Below are positions 9,171 to 15,735 of a DNA stretch of 39,157 bases, piece after piece (the first letter of the stretch is position 1; every line of letters starts with the position of its first letter). Position numbers and translations under genes: made by a program. The notes under the pieces are model-generated. The model did no database searches, was not told the DNA's origin, and worked only from the letters and a program-made list of their open reading frames with translations. Source of the stretch: Flaviaesturariibacter aridisoli (GTDB lineage: Bacteria; Bacteroidota; Bacteroidia; Chitinophagales; Chitinophagaceae). Location: NCBI RefSeq assembly GCF_004343705.1, contig NZ_SKFH01000036.1, positions 1-39,157 of the forward strand, written 5' to 3'.

Positions 9171-9569
9171 CATTACGGCGCTTCACTTGGCCATTACGGC
9201 AGTGTCGTTGGCGGTTACCGAGCTGCGTCCCTTCATTACGGAGCTGCACTTTGCCGTTACGACGCAGCCTCCGGCCATTACGTCGCTGCGCCCGTTCATT
9301 ACGGCATTGCCTCCGGGAATTACGGCGCTGCGTCCCGTCATGACGGTGTTGCGTCCCGACATTACGCTACCGTCGCCGGACATTACTTTGCTGCGCCTGG
9401 CCGCTACGATGTTGCGTCCAGTTATTACGTTGCTGCTTGTGGTTGTTACGAAACGGCACGTGCTCATTACAGACCTGCCGATGGCCGTTACGGCATTGTA
9501 CTCCTTGGTGCCAGCATCGCGTTTCTTCATCGCCATGCAGGTCGCCTTCATTTCGTACCGCACCCGGAA
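9171..9569. repeat. Tandem array of ~19 degenerate 21-bp units
   Basis: Sixteen consecutive units keep an exact 21-base period from 9171 to 9506 with no insertion or deletion, and three more decayed units run to 9569. Each unit begins with a CATTACG-like core (exact or nearly so in most; variants CGTTACG, CATGACG, TATTACG). Many also share a GCTGCGTCCC-like second block. Because 21 is a multiple of three, frames on both strands stay open: a plus frame from the ATG at 9139 would read x-I-T-x-L-R-P heptads. This does not prove a protein. Third codon positions of the core (ATT ACG) are no more variable than first and second positions, so conservation looks nucleotide-level. 21 bases is two helical turns, which puts every core on the same face of the DNA. 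Confidence 0.85.
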
Positions 9570-9592
9570 GCAACATTTCAAATCTTACATAT

Positions 9593-10501
9593 GATATCTG
9601 AGATCTGAGAGGCTGTCTGAAATTAGTTCTTTGAAAATGCATTGGTAGCGAACCGTCCCATCGGGACGGCCTGTTGGTAGCTCCCGCCGCTGCGGGACAG
9701 GCTCCGGGTGAAACCCTATCGTGTGGACACAATTTGGTAGGCAAGACCGCGCCCGTAGAGGGCGCCATATCGGTAGCCGGCAGGCGCAGCCTGCCGGTAA
9801 ACGGCGGTACGGTAACGATGCGCCCCGAAGGGGCGCCATATCGGTTCCGGGGTCCGAGGCTCGGACCGAAGGTCAACGGGGAGCTGCCACCCCCGATGAG
9901 CGGGGCCAATTGGCCGGCCGGGAAGCGTCATTCCGCCGCCCGGCTGCGCCGGACGTAATACAGATGGCGCCCTGAAAGGGCGCGTTGTTCCTGCTTTTAA
10001 CCTGTTCCGGCGGGCAAAGCCCGCCGGCTACCAGGATGGCACCGCTTCGCGGCGCTGACGATTCCAAAGTAGTTTAATTTGTGTCCACACGATAGGGTGA
10101 AACCCGGGGTCCAGGATAGCCCCACCCGCTTCTGCGCTCCGAAGGAGCGCCGTGCTGCCGTCTTTTGAAGGGGCAGAGCGCCTTTTTTTGGGAGCAGGAG
10201 ACACACGGCACCACTTCGTGGTGCATCCACACGCTGACTCCTGCTCCCCCGGGCTTGCGCCCGGGGCCAGTAACACGGTGCTCCTTCGGAGCATTGATTT
10301 ACACCTCCTTATTGGATTGGAACATCAGGGAAGAAAAAGGCATGGCCAGGAAATGTGTCCGCACGATCGGGTTGCACCCGGGGCTAAGACATTCCGCTCC
10401 TGACAGAGCAGTTTGGTATCGATAGGCCACCTCTTCGAGGCGGTAAGCACCATCGGTAATAACCCATTTAATTTTAGACAGCCTCTGAAATCTGAGATCT
10501 G
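9593..10501. mobile_element. Candidate non-autonomous element packed with hairpins
   Basis: AGAGGCTGTCT at 9608-9618 is matched by its reverse complement at 10476-10486. Both arms continue inward with AAATTA-like sequence. Immediately outside lie near-identical 15-base direct repeats (9593-9607 and 10487-10501, 14 of 15 the same). Read differently, the ends form a ~28-base inverted repeat with four mismatches. Inside there is no credible gene but about 15 short perfect hairpins with 6-7 bp stems, such as CCGTCCC/GGGACGG at 9653-9669 and GCGCCC/GGGCGC at 9749-9765. Several are followed by ATATCGGTAG or TTGGTAGC. A motif with core GTGTCCACACGATAGGG occurs three times, once inverted. This resembles a MITE or insertion-sequence relic carrying a REP-like hairpin array; the assignment is inference. 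Confidence 0.5.
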
Positions 10502-10518
10502 AAATCTGGGATCCCACA

Positions 10519-11784
10519 TCAATACCCATACTTATCCCCCCACCGGCTCTTCAGAAACCTCCTGAGTTCTTCCTCCCGCGGTGTCTTGCCCGGCGTATAA
10601 AACGCTTTGCCTTTCAGTTCGTCCGGCAGGAATTCCTGCTCGGTAAAGTTCTGGTCGTAGTCGTGGGCATACTTGTAGCCCTTGCCGTAGCCCATGCGCT
10701 TCATCAGGCCGGTGGGCGCGTTGCGCACGTGCAGCGGCACGGGCAGGTCGCCCTTGTCCTGCACGGTCCAGATCGCGTCTTCGATGGCCTTATAGGAGGC
10801 GTTGCTTTTGTGCGAGGAGGCGAGGTAGGTGCAGCACTGCGCCAGGATGATGCGGCTCTCGGGGTAGCCGATCTTGTTCACGGCGTCGAAGCAGGCGTTG
10901 GCGAGCACGAGCGCCGTGGGGTTGGCGTTGCCGATGTCTTCGGCCGCGAAGATCACCATGCGGCGGGCGATGAACTTCACGTCCTCGCCGCCCTCGATCA
11001 TGCGGGCCAGCCAGTAGATGGCGCCGTTGGGGTCGGAGCCGCGCATGCTTTTGATGAAGGCCGAGATGATGTCGTAGTGCTGCTCGCCGCTTTTGTCATA
11101 CAGCGCGATGCGCTGCTGCGCCACTTCCATTACGGCCGCGTCGGTGATCACGAGCGGGTCCACATCCTGCAGCGCATCCACCACGAGCTCGAAGAGGTTG
11201 AGCAGCTTGCGGGCGTCGCCGCCGGAGATGCTGAGGAGCGCTTCGGTCTCCCGTAGTTCTACGGCCTTGCCCCGGAGCCATTCGTCGCGTTCGAGTGCCT
11301 GGTGGAGCAGGCCCACGAGGTCTTCGGGGGCGAGCGACTTCAGTACGTATACCTGGCAGCGGCTGAGGAGGGCCGAGTTCACCTCGAAGGAGGGATTCTC
11401 GGTGGTGGCGCCGATGAGGGTCACGGTGCCTTTTTCCACGGCGCCGAGGAGCGCGTCCTGCTGGCTTTTATTGAAGCGGTGGATCTCGTCGATGAACAGC
11501 ACGGCGCCGGTGAGCTTCTGCGCCTGGGCGATCACGTCGCGCACTTCCTTGACGCCCGACGAGATGGCGCTGAGCTGGAAGAAGGGTACGTTGAGCGTAT
11601 GGGCGATGATGTGGGCGATGGTGGTCTTGCCCGTGCCCGGCGGGCCCCAGAGGATCATCGAGGGGATCTTGCCGTGCCCGATCGCCGTGCGCAGGATCGA
11701 GCCTGGACCCGTCAGGTGCTGCTGGCCGGCGAGGTCTTCCAGCGATTCGGGACGCATGCGTTCTGCAAGAGGTGCCGTGGTCAT
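10519..11784 (-). CDS. Replication-associated recombination protein A (AAA+ ATPase)
   Basis: The 421-residue protein is a full-length RarA/MgsA, the bacterial relative of yeast Mgs1 and human WRNIP1. It is a homotetrameric AAA+ ATPase that acts on single-stranded DNA ends at stalled replication forks. The N-terminal domain carries Walker A GPPGTGKT (47-54) and Walker B VLFIDEIH (95-102), with the sensor region in the IGATTENPSFEVN stretch. The C-terminal half has the family-typical RGSDPNGAIYWLARM and the ARRMVIFAAEDIGNANP block. The ATG at 11784 agrees with the family's start. A TAATTTG box ends only 4 bases before it. The stop lies 17 bases from the adjacent repeat element. Confidence 0.96.
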   Translation of the reverse strand: MTTAPLAERMRPESLEDLAGQQHLTGPGSILRTAIGHGKIPSMILWGPPGTGKTTIAHIIAHTLNVPFFQLSAISSGVKEVRDVIAQAQKLTGAVLFIDEIHRFNKSQQDALLGAVEKGTVTLIGATTENPSFEVNSALLSRCQVYVLKSLAPEDLVGLLHQALERDEWLRGKAVELRETEALLSISGGDARKLLNLFELVVDALQDVDPLVITDAAVMEVAQQRIALYDKSGEQHYDIISAFIKSMRGSDPNGAIYWLARMIEGGEDVKFIARRMVIFAAEDIGNANPTALVLANACFDAVNKIGYPESRIILAQCCTYLASSHKSNASYKAIEDAIWTVQDKGDLPVPLHVRNAPTGLMKRMGYGKGYKYAHDYDQNFTEQEFLPDELKGKAFYTPGKTPREEELRRFLKSRWGDKYGY

Positions 11785-11819
11785 GCGGCAAATTACTAAA
11801 AGACCAAGCCAGGGGGAGA

Positions 11820-11900
11820 TGTCTGATCTCGGATTTCGGATTTCAGATTTTTGATGTGGGATGTAGGAGGTGTGATGTGTGATGTAGGATGTAGGATGTC
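11820..11900. repeat. Low-complexity ATCTC/GATTTC and GATGTAGG words
   Basis: The leader of rarA contains short near-tandem words: GATCTCGGATTTCGGATTTCAG-type sequence, then GATGTAGGATGTAGGATG-type sequence. The first kind recurs at 9593-9607 and 10487-10505. No gene is visible. Confidence 0.6.
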
Positions 11901-11930
11901 GAAAGTGCAGGAGGCTGTGACGCCCTTGGC

Positions 11931-12096
11931 GTCATTGCGAGCGCAGCGAAGCAAACTCCTCCGTTACGCAAGCTCCTTCCACCAATAAGAAGTTTTCGAT
12001 TGAAAGGTCTTCTTACTGGGAACAGCTCTCAGGTTGTGGAGGTTGCTTCGTTTCACTCGCAATGACCCCGCCAGAGGCGGGGTCGCTGGCGCCAGC
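11931..12096. repeat. 166-bp inverted-repeat element, copy A
   Basis: The element begins GTCATTGCGAGCGCAGCGAA and near its right side has the complementary arm ending CTCGCAATGAC. A CCCCGCC/GGCGGGG hairpin and GCTGGCGCCAGC follow. Both end regions are nearly identical to copy B at 13108-13272, in the same orientation, while the centre differs. Arms of about 29 bases and a variable centre suggest a MITE-like or structured repeat. Confidence 0.75.
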
Positions 12097-12100
12097 TTTG

Positions 12101-12155
12101 CCGATTCCCGATTCCCGATTCCCGATTCCCACTTCCGACTTCCGACTTCCGACTT
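12101..12155. repeat. GATTCCC and ACTTCCG short tandem words
   Basis: Four near-exact CCGATTC-type units are followed by three ACTTCCG units just after the end of the DUF4846 gene. The second word is the complement of the GTCGGAAGTGG family seen near other genes. Confidence 0.7.
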
Positions 12156-12170
12156 TAATACTTCCTTCGC

Positions 12171-13010
12171 TCACCACGTTCTCAGCTCGGTCGCCTTGAA
12201 ATCCCATTCCGGCGTTTCCAGTACCGGGCCGAACCGGTTGCTGTACCACGGGTTGCCGTCGGCATTCGCCTCGTTCTTCAGCACCTGGATGTCCTGCGCG
12301 GGCATGTAGCTCTGCGCGAGGAGAAAGCGCTTTTCGCCGGCGGCGTTTGTCACTACGTCTACCACGATCACGGCATGGCCGGGCGAGCCGCCGCGGATGA
12401 ACACGTCGCCGATGGCGAGGTCGGCCAGGGGTCGCGGCTTCAGGCTGGCCGAGAGCGACAGGGTGCCGGCGTAGGTGAACACGAGGTCGAGGTATGCGCG
12501 GAAGGAGGCGTAGGAGTCGTCGCGGGTATCGTATAACTTCCAGTAGGGGTGGCCGTTGCGGATCCCGATGCGTTCGCCGTGGCGCCAGCGCCGGAAGTCG
12601 GCGCGAAAGCCGTCGGACAGGCGGAAGGAGATCTCGTCTTTACGGCCGGCGCCCCAGAGCCACTCGGCGCGGAGGCGCATCACCGCATCGGCGCACTGCT
12701 GCAGGTCGCGGGTGCCTACGTCGAGGTCCACCACGGCGGCGTATACGTTGGCGGGTTTCTCCACGCCGTTGTAATAGTGCACGCGGGCGCCCGCCGGCTT
12801 CAGCGGCAGGCGGCGCAGGTAGGCGGCGAAGGAGCCGGCGGCTGCCGGCTGGCGGGTAAAACCCGGGGGCGGGGCGAAGCGGGATTCGATCGTGTTGCCG
12901 GATGTTGCCTGCGCGGTTGCAGGGGCGTTATCGGAGGGATTCTTGCCTGCGGAAAGCGCGCAGGAAAACAGGAGCAAGCTTCCCAGCAGAAAGGGGATCG
13001 CAGCGGTCAT
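12171..13010 (-). CDS. DUF4846 lipoprotein
   Basis: The 279-residue protein starts at the ATG at 13010 with a lipoprotein signal (hydrophobic core FLLGSLLLFSC, lipidated Cys ~C17). An open frame extends upstream, but that extension only translates repeat sequence. The mature part matches the DUF4846 family: RFAPPPGFTR, YLRRLPLKP, VDLDVGTRDLQQCADAVMRLRAEWLW, a SFRLSDG block, and near the end GDVFIRGGSPGHAVIVVDV and AQSYMPAQDIQVLKN. GSPGHAVIVVD recalls a Cys/His hydrolase fold, but catalysis is not established. It is probably membrane-anchored and faces the periplasm or the cell surface. Two copies of a ~165-bp repeat flank it, so it may be a recombination cassette. Confidence 0.82.
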   Translation of the reverse strand: MTAAIPFLLGSLLLFSCALSAGKNPSDNAPATAQATSGNTIESRFAPPPGFTRQPAAAGSFAAYLRRLPLKPAGARVHYYNGVEKPANVYAAVVDLDVGTRDLQQCADAVMRLRAEWLWGAGRKDEISFRLSDGFRADFRRWRHGERIGIRNGHPYWKLYDTRDDSYASFRAYLDLVFTYAGTLSLSASLKPRPLADLAIGDVFIRGGSPGHAVIVVDVVTNAAGEKRFLLAQSYMPAQDIQVLKNEANADGNPWYSNRFGPVLETPEWDFKATELRTW

Positions 13011-13107
13011 GCGGTGTGGTTTCCCGGTTAGATGCGGGAAGGGTAAAATTCCATAAGGATTGAGCTTGCACCCGATGTTGAAACTGTGGGATTGACGGGC
13101 AATGCCC

Positions 13108-13272
13108 GTCATTGCGAGCGCAGCGAAGCAAACTCCTCCGTTACGCAGGCGACACCCACCTTGAAGCGTTTCGAATCGAAGTTGCTCCCAAATGGGACCA
13201 GCTTTCAGGTTGTGGAGTTTGCTTCGCTTCGCTCGCAATGACCCCGCCGCTGGCGGGGTCGCTGGCGCCAGC
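13108..13272. repeat. 165-bp inverted-repeat element, copy B
   Basis: This copy has the same ends as copy A (11931-12096) in the same orientation. The left arm begins GTCATTGCGAGCGCAGCGAA, the right arm ends CTCGCAATGAC, and a CCCCGCC/GGCGGGG hairpin and GCTGGCGCCAGC follow. Only the ~60-base centre differs clearly. It lies between the esterase stop and the DUF4846 start. Confidence 0.75.
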
Positions 13273-13274
13273 AA

Positions 13275-13328
13275 CCTTCAAAACCTTCAAAACCTTCAAA
13301 ACCTTCAAAACCTTCAAAACCTTCAAAA
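13275..13328. repeat. Six exact copies of a 9-bp repeat
   Basis: CCTTCAAAA is repeated six times without a mismatch, with a partial seventh copy to 13332. It abuts copy B and lies 16 bases beyond the stop of the esterase gene, so it is outside the coding sequence. Confidence 0.95.
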
Positions 13329-13343
13329 CCTTTTCTTGCCTCC

Positions 13344-14216
13344 CTACCGCACCCGCTCCTTCAGCCAGGTGGCCATCGAATCGAGCGACTTCCGCAGGGT
13401 GGAATCGGCGTACACGTGTTTTTCGCCGGGGTAGAACAGGTAGCTGGTCGGCACGTTGTTGGCCTGCAGGCGTGCCTGCAAGGCGTCGGTTTGCGCGTAG
13501 GGCACTACCGAGTCGAGCATGCCCTGCACGAGGAAGCTCGGGATCGTATGCAGGCCCACGAAGGTCTGGGGGCTCGACTCCTGGTACAGGGTTGCGTTGC
13601 TCACCGGCGAGCCGCCGAGGAGTTGCTGCAGGCGCCATTGGCCGGGGGTGGATTGGTAGTTGTAAAAGTCGGGGAGGTCGGAGGGGCCGGAGAAGGCGGC
13701 GACGGCCTGGATGGCCACGGGGTTGGCGCGCTTGTAGCTATGCAGCAGGGCCAGTTGGCCGCCGGTGCTCCAGCCGGCCAGCACAAAGCGGTCGGAGAGG
13801 TGCCAGTTGACGCGGTTCCGGTAAAGGTAGTTGATCGCCACCTGCAGGTCGGTTTCCTGTGCCGGGAAGGCATTGACCGGAGGGGTTTTGTTGAGGCGGT
13901 AGTTGACGTTGGCGATGGCCCAGTTGGGGAGGGCGGCGCGCAGCTGGCTGACCCAGCCGCGGAGGTCGCGCTTGTCGCCGGAAGCCCAGAGTTCGCCGTC
14001 GCCGCCGTGGAGGAGGAGGAGCACCGGGGTGCTGTCCACGTTGCGGCCGGTGGGCAGGTACAGATCCAGCCGGGTGGCCGTATCGGTATCGTACGACAGG
14101 TTCATCAGGCTGTCGGCCGGCAGGGGCGGATTGTTCCAGGGATCGGTGGTATCGCGGGTGGTACAGGCCGTTACCAGCACCAGGGCCGCCACCGCGGCCT
14201 TCAGCATCTTCGTCAT
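13344..14216 (-). CDS. Lipoprotein alpha/beta-hydrolase (esterase), first of a pair
   Basis: The 290-residue protein has a lipoprotein signal with lipobox LVTAC (Cys18). The rest is an alpha/beta-hydrolase of the BD-FAE/carboxylesterase type: oxyanion HGG (70-72), NVNYRL, nucleophile elbow GWSTGG with Ser150, then the likely acid Asp in QGMLDSVVPY and His in GEKHVY. The third oxyanion residue is Asp rather than Gly (HGGD), which departs from the common HGGG. It probably hydrolyses esters in the periplasm or at the cell surface; the substrate is unknown. The paralogous gene upstream ends only 30 bases away, so the two are likely one transcript. Confidence 0.85.
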   Translation of the reverse strand: MTKMLKAAVAALVLVTACTTRDTTDPWNNPPLPADSLMNLSYDTDTATRLDLYLPTGRNVDSTPVLLLLHGGDGELWASGDKRDLRGWVSQLRAALPNWAIANVNYRLNKTPPVNAFPAQETDLQVAINYLYRNRVNWHLSDRFVLAGWSTGGQLALLHSYKRANPVAIQAVAAFSGPSDLPDFYNYQSTPGQWRLQQLLGGSPVSNATLYQESSPQTFVGLHTIPSFLVQGMLDSVVPYAQTDALQARLQANNVPTSYLFYPGEKHVYADSTLRKSLDSMATWLKERVR

Positions 14217-14246
14217 AGCGTCAGTTGGTAGCCGAAAGTACGCCTT

Positions 14247-15104
14247 TTAGGGTACATGCCGCTCCAGGAAGCGCTGGACCGTATCAAAGGAGCGATGAAG
14301 CGTGGTTCCCTGCCAGCCGTGCCGCGCGGAGGGAAAGAGCACGAGCTGGTGGGCCACGCCGGAAGCTTCCAGGCGCTCGGCCAGGGCGCGCGACTGGTCG
14401 GGGTGCACCACGTTGTCGGCGCCCCCCTGCAGGATGAGGGTCGGCGGATTCTGCGGGCGCACAAACGCCAGCGGGCTGGCGGCACGGTAAGCCTCCGGTG
14501 CCTCGCGGTACGTTTTCCCGATCACCGTCTGCAGTGCCAGCGGCACCAGCGGGTGCCAGGGTTTTTCGGCCATCCGCACCAGGTCGGTGGGACCGAAGAA
14601 GTCCACCACGGCCCGCACCGAGGGGTGGGGATGCTTGTAGGCCTGGAGCAGGGCCAGGTGCGCCCCGGCGGAGGCGCCGAGCAGCACCACCCGGCCGGTG
14701 TCGATCCCGTAGCGGGCGGCGCCGGCCTGTACGAAGCGCAGGGCCGCGGCCACGTCGGCTTCCTGCTGGGGCAGCAGCGTGCCCCTGCCGTTCACCAGGC
14801 GGTAGTTGATGTTGAAAAAAGCGTAGCCGGGCATCCGGCGGCGGAAGTCTTCGATATAGGCATTGAACTCCGACTTGTTGCCCCCGCTCCAGCCGCCGCC
14901 GTGCACGAGCAGCATCACGGGCGTCGACTGCCGGTCGCGCCCGGCGGGCAGGTATACGTCCATGCGCTGGGCGCTGTCGGTGCCATAGGCGACGTTGTAA
15001 AATGTATAGCCAAGCTGCCGGCTGAGGGCCGGCTCTTTGCTCTGGCCCTGCTGGCAGGAGGGGAATAAAATCATGGCGGTTATGACGGTTAGGATGCTGC
15101 GCAT
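14247..15104 (-). CDS. Lipoprotein alpha/beta-hydrolase (esterase), second of a pair
   Basis: The ATG at 15104 gives a 285-residue lipoprotein (lipobox LFPSC, Cys17). An upstream open extension has no signal-peptide logic. Oxyanion motif HGGG (68-71), NINYRL, nucleophile elbow GASAG with Ser145, the Asp in QGGADNVVHP and the His in ARHGWQG complete the catalytic set of a BD-FAE/acetyl-esterase-like enzyme. It is a paralogue of the downstream gene, with the same order of motifs and similar phrases (YDTD/YGTD, LDLYLP/MDVYLP). A role in removing acyl groups from carbohydrates would fit the lifestyle, but no glycan locus is next to it. Confidence 0.87.
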   Translation of the reverse strand: MRSILTVITAMILFPSCQQGQSKEPALSRQLGYTFYNVAYGTDSAQRMDVYLPAGRDRQSTPVMLLVHGGGWSGGNKSEFNAYIEDFRRRMPGYAFFNINYRLVNGRGTLLPQQEADVAAALRFVQAGAARYGIDTGRVVLLGASAGAHLALLQAYKHPHPSVRAVVDFFGPTDLVRMAEKPWHPLVPLALQTVIGKTYREAPEAYRAASPLAFVRPQNPPTLILQGGADNVVHPDQSRALAERLEASGVAHQLVLFPSARHGWQGTTLHRSFDTVQRFLERHVP

Positions 15105-15276
15105 TGGTTGTTGAAACAGCAGCAAGTTGCATGCCCCGATGCGAGAAGATTTCGTTAACAGGAGGACTTTATTTTCACCGTCCCCCAACCCTTTTTGCCG
15201 CGGCACAGTATATGTCGGTATGAAGCGCCAGCGACCCCTGTTGCCCGGGGCATTTTCCGGGCTAAACCTGTCCCAG

Positions 15277-15447
15277 ATGCAGTACGAAGAAGAACGCCGC
15301 AACGAGCTGCTTGCCGGCCTGCTGTACCGGCTGCTCGGCCTCGGCATCGGCCTGCTGCTGGCGGCGGGTTTAATTGCCGGATTGTATGAAACGTATCGCA
15401 CGGATCCCCCGGAAAACCTGCCGGCCACAGCCGACGGCGGGCGCTAA
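15277..15447 (+). CDS. Small single-pass membrane protein
   Basis: A 56-residue protein starts MQYEEERRNELLAG, followed by one hydrophobic helix (about residues 17-39, LGLGIGLLLAAGLIAGLY) and a short polar, Pro-rich tail. The family is not recognised. An in-frame ATG at 15220 would add 19 residues that look less protein-like. The gene diverges from the esterase pair. Its size makes it uncertain, but the charged-hydrophobic-polar layout is typical of real small membrane proteins. Confidence 0.5.
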   Translation: MQYEEERRNELLAGLLYRLLGLGIGLLLAAGLIAGLYETYRTDPPENLPATADGGR

Positions 15448-15494
15448 CGAAGCGCCAGGCCTTTTGCACGGGCGCTCCCGAAGCTCCTCAGTTC

Positions 15495-15633
15495 GTCATT
15501 GCTAGGGCTGGAGCGCAGCGCAAGCCCGAAGCCTGTCCGACCTCCGGGCGGGCAATTTCACCCTCGTTGGGGCTGCTTCCCATTGGCTGCGGACGGGCCG
15601 TGTAGCAGATTGCTTCGCTACGCTCGCAATGAC
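15495..15633. repeat. Diverged copy C of the inverted-repeat family
   Basis: The left arm GTCATTGCTAG is degraded and the right arm GCTACGCTCGCAATGAC is well preserved. A further short TCGCAATGACG copy follows at about 15650. The surrounding 15448-15735 has no gene. Its last part has a GTCGTCGTGCCGTCGTGCCGT-like run. Confidence 0.6.
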
Positions 15634-15735
15634 GGACGAAGTAGTGGCTCGCAATGACGCATTATCGTAGCGTCGTCGTGCCGTCGTGCCGTTGTGACCG
15701 AAGGCTGCCTGCAGCCGCCGCTTTTCAGAAACTTT

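Noticed and set aside
9171-9569. CRISPR array
   Set aside because: The units abut with no unique spacers and a period of only 21 bases, and no cas gene is nearby.
9183-9581. 132-codon open frame on the minus strand of the array
   Set aside because: Same reason: the frame is open because the repeat length is a multiple of three. The product is a repetitive Gly/Arg/Val/Met peptide with no known family.
9139-9594. 151-residue heptad-repeat protein from the 21-bp array
   Set aside because: A 21-base repeat without a stop stays open in several frames by construction. Core third-codon positions are as conserved as the others, so protein coding is not supported. It is kept only as an alternative in the array entry.
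13011-13274. N-terminal extension of the DUF4846 protein
   Set aside because: The extension translates the 165-bp repeat and lies before a clear lipoprotein signal peptide at 13010.
15105-15428. N-terminal extension of the second esterase
   Set aside because: It is antisense to the small membrane protein gene and would hide the lipoprotein signal that starts at 15104.
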